Below, one piece after another: positions 1 to 4,733 of a DNA stretch of 5,021 bases. Origin of the DNA: Lysobacter_F sp035645555 (GTDB lineage Bacteria > Pseudomonadota > Gammaproteobacteria > Xanthomonadales > Xanthomonadaceae); the NCBI GenBank assembly GCA_035645555.1, contig DASQMI010000093.1, positions 1-5,021 on the forward strand, given 5' to 3'. Below the pieces are notes generated by a model, which searched no databases, was not told the DNA's origin, and saw only the letters and a list, made by a program, of their open reading frames with translations. The position numbers were made by a program, and so were the translations under genes. Position 1 is the first letter of the stretch. Every line of letters starts with the position of its first letter.

Positions 1-108
1 GCGCTGAGCGCGATCGGCCGCATCGTCGCCGGTGGCGAGGTGCGGGCGCGCACCGCCGACGGCCGCGATTGGCAGCCGCCCCGCGCGGGATACGTGCACT
101 TCGGTTGA
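1..108 (+). pseudogene. thiL: Inverted 3' fragment of thiL (C-terminal 35 codons)
   Basis: Read on the plus strand from base 1, this segment is open for 35 codons and ends at TGA (106-108). It begins ALSAIGRIVAGGEV and ends PPRAGYVHFG. The pair IGRI...G followed by a terminal GYxHF is the known C-terminal signature of ThiL, and it is missing from the minus-strand thiL body next door. Body (about 277 residues) plus this tail gives about 313 residues, a normal ThiL length. The body ends in codon phase GAG CG at 109, so one further base left of the window would join it to GCG CTG AGC in frame. The fragment is therefore most simply the inverted end of the same gene. It could instead be the end of a second thiL copy converging from the left, or a chimeric contig end. 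The part left of base 1 is not visible. Confidence 0.75.
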
Positions 109-941
109 CGCTCAGCGGCCGGCAAGCGCCGCGCGGACGCGGCGTCGGCCGGCGCGGTGATGCACAGCTCGTAGTCGTCGCCGCCGGCGGCCTGCAGCGT
201 GCGGCGCGCATCGCCGGCGAACGAGGCCGCCAGCGCGGGCGAGGCCGGCAGCGCATCGACGTCGATCTCGGCGCCGACGCCGCTGGCCGCGCACACGTGG
301 CCGAGGTCGGCGAGCAGGCCGTCGGAGACGTCGATGCCCGCATGCGCGAGGATGCGCAGCTCGCGCCCGAGTGCGACGCGCGGGTGCGGCCGGTCGAGCC
401 GTGCTCGCAGCGCCGGGTCGATGGTGTTGCCCGCGCGCCATTGCGCCAGCGCGCCGGCGGCGTCGCCGAGCGTGCCGCTCACCCACACCACATCGCCGAC
501 CCGCGCGTTGTCGCGGCGAAGCGCGGTGCCGGGTTCTACCAGTCCGTGCACGGTCACGCTCACCGACAGCGGTCCGCGCGTGGTGTCGCCGCCGACCAGC
601 GCGACGCGATGCATCGCCGCGAGCTCGAGGAAGCCGTCGAGAAACCCGTCCAGCCACGCGGCATCGGCCTGGGGGAGCGACAGCGCCAACGTGCACCATG
701 CGGGCTCGGCGCCCATCGCGGCGAGATCGGAAAGATTGACCGCGAGCGCCTTCCAGCCGATGTCGGCGGGCGCGGTGCCGTCGGGAAAATGCACGCCGGC
801 ATTGAGCGTGTCGGTGGCCACCACCAGCTGGCGGTCCGGCGGCACCGCCAGCAGCGCGGCGTCGTCGCCGATGCCGAGCACGACGTCGTCGCGGCCGCGC
901 GCGCGGGCGCGGATGCGGGCGATCAGGTCGAATTCGGCCAC
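1..941 (-). CDS. thiL: Thiamine-monophosphate kinase body, partial; 3' end disrupted
   Basis: ThiL uses ATP to phosphorylate thiamine monophosphate to thiamine diphosphate, the last step of de novo thiamine cofactor synthesis in the cytoplasm. From a GTG start at 941-939 the translation begins MAEFDLIARIRAR and shows the family landmarks in order: GIGDDAA (23-29), TDTLNAGVHF (43-52), NLSDLAAMGAEP (69-80), VGGDTTRGP (116-124), SGTLGDAAGAL (155-165), DVSDGLLADL (204-213) and GGDDYELC (253-260). The aspartates in these motifs bind Mg-ATP in the family. The start lies 10 bases after the nusB stop, with GAGG eight bases upstream, and no earlier in-frame start exists. The frame is open to the window edge, but ThiL similarity ends near residue 277 (about position 111). 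Beyond that the translation is unlike ThiL, and the expected C-terminus is found on the other strand at 1-108. As read, the protein would have an aberrant tail. Confidence 0.9.
   Translation of the reverse strand, partial: MAEFDLIARIRARARGRDDVVLGIGDDAALLAVPPDRQLVVATDTLNAGVHFPDGTAPADIGWKALAVNLSDLAAMGAEPAWCTLALSLPQADAAWLDGFLDGFLELAAMHRVALVGGDTTRGPLSVSVTVHGLVEPGTALRRDNARVGDVVWVSGTLGDAAGALAQWRAGNTIDPALRARLDRPHPRVALGRELRILAHAGIDVSDGLLADLGHVCAASGVGAEIDVDALPASPALAASFAGDARRTLQAAGGDDYELCITAPADAASARRLPAAERQPKCTYPARGGCQSRPSAVRARTSPPATMRPIALS
2..117. repeat. 9-base inverted repeat flanking the inverted thiL tail
   Basis: The arms are CGCTGAGCG at 2-10 and CGCTCAGCG at 109-117, exact reverse complements. 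They enclose 98 bases that hold the plus-strand thiL tail and its stop codon. The match does not extend: bases 1 and 118 are both G, and bases 11 and 108 do not pair. Nine bases can arise by chance in such GC-rich DNA, but the position at the point where thiL changes strand suggests that the repeat served as microhomology for an inversion or a fold-back template switch. It is too short for a typical site-specific invertase substrate. Confidence 0.6.
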
Positions 942-951
942 GGCGCAGGCC

Positions 952-1401
952 TCAGCCGCGGCCACGCTCCGCCGCGCGCCACTCGCTCGCCGCGCGGTCG
1001 AGCACGCCGTTGACGTAGGTGTGGCCGTGCTCGGCGCCGAAGCGCTTGACGCTCTCGATCGCCTCGTTGAGCACCACGCGGTACGGCACGTCGAGCCGGT
1101 GGCGCAGTTCGTAGACGGCGATCCGCAACGCGGCGCGCTCGACCGGGTCGATCTGCTCGATCGTGCGGTCGAGGAACGGCGCCAGCGCGGCGTCGAGCTC
1201 GTCGCAGCGGCTGATAACCCCGCGCACCAGGTCCTCGAAATAGCTCAGGTCGGCCGGTTCGCGCGCCTGTTCGTGCGCGAACTGCACCAGGATCTCCTCG
1301 ATCCGCCCGCCCGACAGCTGCCAGGCGTACACCGCCTGCAGCGCGCGGCGACGCGCGCGGGTGCGCGCGACCGGATCGATGCCATCGTGACGACGCTTCA
1401 C
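952..1401 (-). CDS. nusB: Transcription antitermination factor NusB
   Basis: NusB binds boxA RNA together with NusE (ribosomal protein S10) and helps RNA polymerase transcribe rRNA operons without premature termination. The product is 149 residues, the normal all-helical length. Visible landmarks are an arginine-rich N-terminal helix (RARRRALQAVYAWQ, 15-28) that contacts RNA in the family, FLDRTIEQIDPVERAALRIA (76-95), DVPYRVVLNEAIESVKRFG (104-122) and the C-terminal HTYVNGVLDRAA (127-138). The chosen start is the GTG at 1401-1399, which overlaps the ribH stop as GTGA and has GGGAG eight bases upstream, so translation is probably coupled to ribH. An in-frame extension further upstream exists but would run antiparallel-free through ribH in another frame and is not family-like. 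thiL follows after ten bases. Placement between ribH and thiL is a common proteobacterial arrangement. Confidence 0.95.
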   Translation of the reverse strand: MKRRHDGIDPVARTRARRRALQAVYAWQLSGGRIEEILVQFAHEQAREPADLSYFEDLVRGVISRCDELDAALAPFLDRTIEQIDPVERAALRIAVYELRHRLDVPYRVVLNEAIESVKRFGAEHGHTYVNGVLDRAASEWRAAERGRG

Positions 1402-1865
1402 AGCAAGTGCTCCCACAGATGCGCCATTTCCAGCGCGGCGAGTGCGGCTTCCTCGCCCTTGTTGCCGAGCCGGCCGCCGGCGCGCGCCTCGGCGTCCTCG
1501 AACCGCTCCACCGCCAGCACGCCGTTGGCGACCGGAAGCCGGTGATCCAGCGCGACCCGCATCAGCCCGTCCGCGCAGCCGTCGGCGACATGTTCGTAAT
1601 GGCGGGTGTCGCCGCGCACCACGCAGCCGAGCGCGACGATCGCGGCGTAACGCTGCGAGGCCGCCAGCCGCGCCGCCGCCACCGGCAGCTCCCATGCGCC
1701 GGGCACGCGCACCACGTCGACCGCGTCGTCGGCCACGCCGTGGCCGGCGAGCGCGCGCCGCGCCCCGTCGACCAGCACGTCGACGATGCGCGGGTTCCAG
1801 CGGCTGGCGAGGATCGCGAAGCGCGCGCCGTCGACGCGGCGCAGGTCGCCCTGGTAGTCGGTCAT
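1398..1865 (-). CDS. ribH: 6,7-dimethyl-8-ribityllumazine synthase
   Basis: RibH condenses 5-amino-6-ribitylaminouracil with 3,4-dihydroxy-2-butanone 4-phosphate to give 6,7-dimethyl-8-ribityllumazine, the penultimate riboflavin step. Family members form cytoplasmic pentamers, decamers or 60-mer shells. The product is 155 residues, the usual length. Motifs in order are SRWNPRIVDVLVDGA (21-35), VPGAWELP (54-61), ALGCVVRGDTRHYEHVA (78-94) with the catalytic histidine at about 89, LPVANGVLA (110-118), and RAGGRLGNKGEEAA (128-141), whose Arg128 and Lys136 match the phosphate and substrate contacts of the family. After GVLA the sequence VERFEDAEAR replaces the more common TTDTxEQAxxR, a mild variation. 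The start is the ATG at 1865-1863, 46 bases after the ribBX stop. No Shine-Dalgarno sequence is visible; the bases just before the ATG are CCTCCACC. The TGA stop overlaps the nusB start. Confidence 0.96.
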   Translation of the reverse strand: MTDYQGDLRRVDGARFAILASRWNPRIVDVLVDGARRALAGHGVADDAVDVVRVPGAWELPVAAARLAASQRYAAIVALGCVVRGDTRHYEHVADGCADGLMRVALDHRLPVANGVLAVERFEDAEARAGGRLGNKGEEAALAALEMAHLWEHLL

Positions 1866-1911
1866 GGTGGAGGCTACGACGGGGGGCGTCAGTGTACCCG
1901 CTCGGCCGCGC
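1866..1911 (-). promoter_or_regulatory. ribBX-ribH gap with small hairpin and weak -10-like box
   Basis: This 46-base gap is the only untranslated stretch between ribE and nusB. On the minus strand it holds TACACT (1896-1891), which matches four of six bases of the -10 consensus with no convincing -35 partner. It also holds GACG-CCCCC-CGTC (1890-1878), a four-pair hairpin with a C-rich loop. No purine-rich ribosome binding site precedes the ribH ATG. ribH may be translated by re-initiation from ribBX or by leader features not recognised here. The promoter idea is weak. Confidence 0.25.
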
Positions 1912-3024
1912 TCAGCCGCCGAGCTCGACGTGTTCGACCACCTCGAGCCCGAAGCCGGCCAGGCCGATCTGCTTGCGCGGCGTGCCCAGCACGCGCAGCC
2001 GGCCCAGTCCGAGATCGGCGAGGATCTGGCTGCCGACGCCGGTGCGCCGCCACTCGGCGAGCGCGTGGCCGCGCGCGGGGAGCGTCTCCTGCTCGCTCGG
2101 CACCGCGCGCAGCCGCGCCAACAGTGCGTCGGCGTCGGGCGCATCGCCCAGCACGACCAGCACGCCGCGACCTTCGCGCGCGATCGCCGCGAGCACGTCG
2201 CCGACCGCCGGACCAAAGTCCGGCCGCTGCCAGTGCAGCGCGTCGGCCAGCGGGTTGTGCACGTGCACGCGCACCAGCGTCGGCGTCCCGTGCGCGGGCT
2301 CGCCGCGCACCAGCGCGAAATGCAGCTGGCGGCTGAGGCGGTCGCGGTAGGTCACCAGCCGGAACGGCCCGTGCGCGGTGTCGATGTCGCGCTCGTCGAC
2401 GCGCTCGACGGTGTGCTCGGTGGTAAGCCGGTGGCGGATCAGATCCTCGATCGAGCCCATCTTCAGCCCGTGCGCGGCGGCGAAGCGTTCCAGCTCCGGG
2501 CGGCGCGCCATGCTGCCGTCCGGATTGAGGATCTCCACCAGCACGCCGGCCGGCTCGAGGCCGGCGAGCATCGCCAGGTCGGATGCCGCCTCGGTGTGGC
2601 CGGCGCGGGTCAGCACGCCGCCCGGCTGTGCCATCAGCGGGAAGATGTGGCCGGGCTGGCTGAGGTCCTGCGGGCGCGCGTCCGGCCGCACCGCGGTGCG
2701 GATGGTGTGCGCGCGGTCGTAGGCGCTGATGCCGGTGGTCACCCCCTCGGCCGCCTCGATCGACACGGTGAAGTTGGTGCCGTGCGGGGAGGTGTTGTCG
2801 CGCACCATCGGCGGCAGGCCGAGCTGGCGGCAGCGCTCGCGGGTCAGCGACAGGCACACCAAGCCGCGCGCGTGGGTGACCATGAAGTTGATGTCGGACG
2901 GCCGTACCAGTTCGGCGGCCATGATCAGGTCGCCTTCGTTTTCGCGGTCCTCGTCGTCGACGATCACCACCATCCGCCCGGCGCGGATCTCGTCCAGCAG
3001 CTCGGGGATGCTCGCGAAGCTCAT
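1912..3024 (-). CDS. ribB: 3,4-dihydroxy-2-butanone 4-phosphate synthase with degenerate RibA-like domain (RibBX type)
   Basis: The N-terminal half (about 1-200) is a complete RibB, which converts ribulose 5-phosphate to 3,4-dihydroxy-2-butanone 4-phosphate plus formate. Active-site residues are all present: DDEDRENEGD (23-32) with Arg27, Glu28 and Asp32, THARGLVC (50-57), YDRAHTIRTA (102-111), RAGHTEA (140-146) with the metal-binding His143, and Glu164. The second half (about 205-370) is the length and shape of GTP cyclohydrolase II, with VRVHV (251-255), AREGRGVLVVL (282-292), GVGSQILADLG (329-339) and the C-terminal GFGLEVVEHVEL. It has no cysteine after residue 65, so the three zinc ligands are absent, and the RQEGRGIGL stretch is lost. 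This matches the RibBX variant described in Proteobacteria, in which only the RibB activity remains. The start ATG (3024-3022) overlaps the ribE stop as ATGA, with GGAG eight bases upstream. Length is 370 residues. The longer open frame upstream only shadows ribE. Confidence 0.95.
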   Translation of the reverse strand: MSFASIPELLDEIRAGRMVVIVDDEDRENEGDLIMAAELVRPSDINFMVTHARGLVCLSLTRERCRQLGLPPMVRDNTSPHGTNFTVSIEAAEGVTTGISAYDRAHTIRTAVRPDARPQDLSQPGHIFPLMAQPGGVLTRAGHTEAASDLAMLAGLEPAGVLVEILNPDGSMARRPELERFAAAHGLKMGSIEDLIRHRLTTEHTVERVDERDIDTAHGPFRLVTYRDRLSRQLHFALVRGEPAHGTPTLVRVHVHNPLADALHWQRPDFGPAVGDVLAAIAREGRGVLVVLGDAPDADALLARLRAVPSEQETLPARGHALAEWRRTGVGSQILADLGLGRLRVLGTPRKQIGLAGFGLEVVEHVELGG

Positions 3025-3623
3025 GGCGCAGTCTCCGGCTGCAGCAGGCGCTCGACGTAACGCGCGAGCAGATCGACCTCGAGGTTGACCGGGTCGCCGA
3101 CGCGGGTGCTGGCGAACGCGGTGTGCGCGATCGTGTGCGGAATCAGCGCCACCTCGAACCCGTGCGCGTCGACCGCATTCACGGTGAGGCTGACGCCGTC
3201 GACGCAGATCGAGCCCTTCTTCGCCACATAGCGCAGCAGCGCGGGTGGCGCGGCGACGCGCCAGCGTTGCGCGCGCGCGTCGGCGTGCACGGCCTCGACC
3301 CGGCCGATGCCGTCGACATGGCCGCTGACCAGATGGCCGCCGAGGCGGTCGGTCGGGCGCATCGCGCGTTCGAGGTTCACCGCGGCGCCCGGCTGCAGCA
3401 GCCCAAGCGTGGTGAGCGCGAGCGTCTCGGTGGACGCATCGGCCTCGAACCAGTCGGCGCCGTGCGCGACCACGGTGAGGCACACGCCGCTGACGGCGAT
3501 GCTTTCGCCCAGACGCACGTCGGCGAACGGCAGCGTGCCGACAGCGATGCGCAGGCGGACGTCGCCGCCGCGCGGTTCCGCGGCGACCAGGCGGCCGACA
3601 CCCTCGACGATTCCGGTGAACAT
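3021..3623 (-). CDS. ribE: Riboflavin synthase, alpha subunit
   Basis: This enzyme transfers a four-carbon unit between two molecules of 6,7-dimethyl-8-ribityllumazine to make riboflavin and return 5-amino-6-ribitylaminouracil; it works as a trimer in the cytoplasm. The product is 200 residues with the two tandem lumazine-binding domains. The N-terminal domain opens with MFTGIVEGVG, carries GESIAVSGVCLTV (39-51) with Ser41 and Cys48 at the family positions, and ends near 88. The C-terminal domain begins DRLGGHLVSGHVDGIG (92-107) with His102, followed by GVSLTVNAV and FEVALIPHTIAHT. It starts with ATG at 3623-3621, preceded by GGAGGT seven bases upstream, which is itself inside a hairpin. It is the first gene after the FMN riboswitch, so its translation is probably repressed when FMN is plentiful. 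The stop overlaps the ribBX start. The gene is called ribC in E. coli naming. Confidence 0.97.
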   Translation of the reverse strand: MFTGIVEGVGRLVAAEPRGGDVRLRIAVGTLPFADVRLGESIAVSGVCLTVVAHGADWFEADASTETLALTTLGLLQPGAAVNLERAMRPTDRLGGHLVSGHVDGIGRVEAVHADARAQRWRVAAPPALLRYVAKKGSICVDGVSLTVNAVDAHGFEVALIPHTIAHTAFASTRVGDPVNLEVDLLARYVERLLQPETAP

Positions 3624-3626
3624 TCA

Positions 3627-3652
3627 GCGCACCTCCCGCGCGGAGGCGGCGC
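3627..3652 (-). promoter_or_regulatory. Hairpin sequestering the ribE ribosome binding site
   Basis: On the minus-strand RNA, CCUCC (3646-3642) pairs with GGAGG (3636-3632) across a five-base GCGCG loop. The stem continues with G3647-U3631 and C3648-G3630, skips one bulged C at 3649, and adds three pairs (3650-3652 with 3629-3627). That is ten pairs with one bulge, covering the whole ribosome binding site. Sequestering hairpins of this kind are the usual output of FMN riboswitches in Gram-negative bacteria. The fold was worked out by eye, without energy calculation. Confidence 0.7.
3631..3636 (-). promoter_or_regulatory. Ribosome binding site of ribE
   Basis: On the minus strand GGAGGT (3636-3631) lies seven bases upstream of the ribE ATG and is the strongest Shine-Dalgarno sequence in the window. 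Every base of it can be paired in the hairpin at 3627-3652, so its accessibility is probably what the upstream riboswitch controls. Confidence 0.85.
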
Positions 3653-3677
3653 GCCCGTGCTGATCGTGTCTCGACAT

Positions 3678-3710
3678 GACGTTTCTCGCGGTGGGTGGGC
3701 GAAAAACGTC
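3678..3710 (-). repeat. 12-base-pair leader hairpin of unknown role
   Basis: On the minus-strand RNA, GACGUUUUUCGC (3710-3699) pairs with GCGAGAAACGUC (3689-3678) around a nine-base loop, CCACCCACC. All twelve positions pair; one is a U-G wobble. On the plus strand that position would be a C-A mismatch, so the structure favours minus-strand RNA, the sense of the operon. It sits between the riboswitch aptamer and the ribE ribosome binding site. No U-run follows, so it is not a standard terminator. It may act as a spacer helix bringing the two switching segments together. Confidence 0.65.
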
Positions 3711-3740
3711 CCCAGGCAAGGCAACGCACGGCCGCGGCCT

Positions 3741-3751
3741 GCGCCGCCGCC
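3741..3751 (-). promoter_or_regulatory. Candidate antisequestor segment
   Basis: The minus-strand segment GGCGGCGGCGC (3751-3741), eight bases after the riboswitch P1 helix, can pair with the 5' arm of the sequestering hairpin (3652-3642) at ten of eleven positions; only C3749 opposite U3644 fails. The partner is coextensive with that arm, so pairing here would free the ribE ribosome binding site. High GC makes chance matches easier, and this segment does not itself overlap P1. Confidence 0.45.
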
Positions 3752-3759
3752 GTACGGGC

Positions 3760-3902
3760 CGTCTTCTTTCATCCGGACTGTGACCGTCGGCTCCGGCATC
3801 GGACCGGATCTGCTGACCCCGCCGCGGTGCGGCGGGCGCTCGCGGGCTCGTGCGCGATGCGCACCTACCGCCGGTGGGGACTTCCACCCCGCCCTGAAGA
3901 CG
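3760..3902 (-). ncRNA. FMN riboswitch (RFN element) aptamer
   Basis: This RNA binds flavin mononucleotide and switches the genes after it. On the minus strand P1 is closed by CGTCTTC (3902-3896) and GAAGACG (3766-3760), seven perfect pairs. Between them all conserved RFN blocks occur in order: AGGGCGGGGTG, GTCCCCACCGGCGGTA, GAGCCCGCGAGCGC, GGTCAGCAGATCCGGT, CCGGAGCCGACGGT and ACAGTCCGGATGAAAGAAGA. The variable arms form clean hairpins: GTGCG/CGCAC for P3 and CCGCCGC-ACC-GCGGCGG for P4. It lies 137 bases upstream of the ribE start, with no gene between, and downstream of ribD and the methyltransferase. It can thus regulate ribE-ribBX-ribH and any transcripts continuing into nusB-thiL. The expression platform looks translational, since the ribE ribosome binding site is buried in a hairpin and no convincing terminator follows. 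Confidence 0.97.
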
Positions 3903-3908
3903 TCATGA

Positions 3909-3924
3909 GGCCGGCGAACCGGCC
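3909..3924 (-). repeat. GC-rich hairpin at the probable 5' end of the leader RNA
   Basis: The minus strand reads GGCCGG-TTCG-CCGGCC (3924-3909), a perfect six-pair stem with a UUCG loop closed by G-C rather than the extra-stable C-G. It begins six bases after the candidate -10 box and ends six bases before riboswitch P1. It could be a 5'-terminal stabilising hairpin of the ribE transcript, or the end of the ribD-methyltransferase transcript. No T-run follows, which argues against an intrinsic terminator. Confidence 0.5.
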
Positions 3925-3930
3925 GTGCGC

Positions 3931-3936
3931 ATTCTA
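3931..3936 (-). promoter_or_regulatory. Candidate -10 promoter element for the ribE operon
   Basis: On the minus strand TAGAAT (3936-3931) matches five of six bases of the sigma-70 -10 consensus and is a rare AT-rich island in the leader. It lies 29 bases before the riboswitch aptamer, so transcription would begin around 3926-3924. No good -35 box is visible; the hexamer at 17-base spacing is GACCCC. It fits a promoter internal to the cluster that starts the riboswitch-led transcript, but this rests on the -10 and position alone. Confidence 0.45.
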
Positions 3937-3977
3937 CCGCCCGCCGCGCGAACGGGGTCGGACGCTGCGTTGCGTGG

Positions 3978-4733
3978 TCAGCCGGGCTTGCGCCGCAGGT
4001 GCAGGAACAGCGGCCAGCGGATCGCGCGCACCGCCTGCGGATCGCCCCAGGCGGAGGCGAGCGCATCGGCGTGCGCGGCGACCGGGTCGCGGCCGGTGCG
4101 CGCACGGTGCACGCCGACCGCGGAGAAGCTCGCCAGGTAGTCCAGCAAGCGCGCCAGCGTCCACTCCGCACCCAACCACAACGTCTCCTGCGCCAGCGGC
4201 GCGAACGGCCAGTCGATGCCGGCGTAATGCGCCCGCACCAGCGCGCGTTCGGGCGTCCAGTCGGGTTCGATGTCGGCGCGGAACGCCGCCACCGCGGCTT
4301 CCATCCCGGCCGGCGGCTCGAAGTCGTCGTAGCCCCACGCCGCGAGCACGCCGCCCGGCGCCAGCACGCGCGCGCACTCGGCGAAGAACGCCGGGTGATC
4401 GAACCAGTGCAGCGCCTGCGCCACGGCGACCAGACCGACGCTGCCGTCGGCGAGCGCGGTGCGCTCGGCCGGCTCCACCGCCAGCGTCACCTTGCCCGGC
4501 CCGGCGGCCGCCCAGTGCTCGGCGATCTGGCGCGCGCTCGGGTCGGTGGCGTACACGCGGTCGAAGCGTGCGGCCAGCCCGCGCGTGGCCTGGCCGCTGC
4601 CGCAGCCGGGTTCCCACACCGCGGCCTGCGCCGGCACGTGCCGCGCCAGCTGTGCAAACAACGCGTCCGGGTACTCCGGGCGCGCCGCTGCGTAGGTGGC
4701 CGCCACGCCGGAGAAGTGGTCCTTGAACGTCAC
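3978..4733 (-). CDS. Class I SAM-dependent methyltransferase, substrate unknown
   Basis: The 251-residue product has a Rossmann-type methyltransferase domain at about residues 1-135 and an uncharacterised C-terminal half. It begins MTFKDHFSGVAATYAAARPE, the start typical of a methyltransferase family that includes yeast trans-aconitate methyltransferase relatives. The SAM-binding motif I is VWEPGCGSGQATRGLA (39-54). An acidic residue for the ribose follows in YATDPSARQI (Asp64), then VAQALHWFD (104-112) and VLAPGGVLAAWGY (123-135). The substrate cannot be named; the family acts on small carboxylic acids, quinones and other molecules. The GTG start (4733-4731) overlaps the ribD stop as GTGA and has AAGGA six bases upstream, so it is probably translated with ribD. 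It lies before the FMN riboswitch and is therefore probably not under its control. A flavin-related role is possible but is only suggested by position. Confidence 0.9.
   Translation of the reverse strand: MTFKDHFSGVAATYAAARPEYPDALFAQLARHVPAQAAVWEPGCGSGQATRGLAARFDRVYATDPSARQIAEHWAAAGPGKVTLAVEPAERTALADGSVGLVAVAQALHWFDHPAFFAECARVLAPGGVLAAWGYDDFEPPAGMEAAVAAFRADIEPDWTPERALVRAHYAGIDWPFAPLAQETLWLGAEWTLARLLDYLASFSAVGVHRARTGRDPVAAHADALASAWGDPQAVRAIRWPLFLHLRRKPG

Noticed and set aside
112..699. 195-codon minus-strand frame inside thiL
   Set aside because: It is a shifted frame of thiL, rich in Arg and Ala, without motifs. Its end near the thiL break made me consider a frameshift, but the tail on the plus strand explains the missing end better.
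199..1545. 448-codon plus-strand open frame, and similar long plus-strand frames at 69-1013, 1407-2336 and 1442-2350
   Set aside because: They lie antisense to thiL, nusB and ribH, which have clear family motifs. Their translations are low-complexity Ala/Arg-rich strings with no recognisable domain, as expected of high-GC antisense frames.
1864..3060. 398-codon plus-strand open frame
   Set aside because: It is the exact antisense of ribBX and shows no family motif or ribosome binding site.
3702..3726. Terminator-like hairpin followed by five U's (CGUUGCC with GGGGACG, then UUUUU, minus strand)
   Set aside because: The stem contains a G-G mismatch and a wobble, the U-run is short, and the U's are used in the much stronger 12-pair hairpin. 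It might be an attenuator, but support is too weak.
3025..3729. In-frame upstream extension of ribBX
   Set aside because: It overlaps ribE in another frame and reads as Arg-rich nonsense. The ATG at 3024 with GGAG upstream begins a standard RibB N-terminus.
3730..3739. Perfect palindrome GGCCGCGGCC in the leader
   Set aside because: Short GC palindromes are common by chance at this base composition, and no protein-site context is visible.
3123..3908. Plus-strand frames across ribE and the leader (3123-3908, 3695-4726)
   Set aside because: They run antisense through ribE, the FMN riboswitch and the methyltransferase, all strongly supported on the minus strand.
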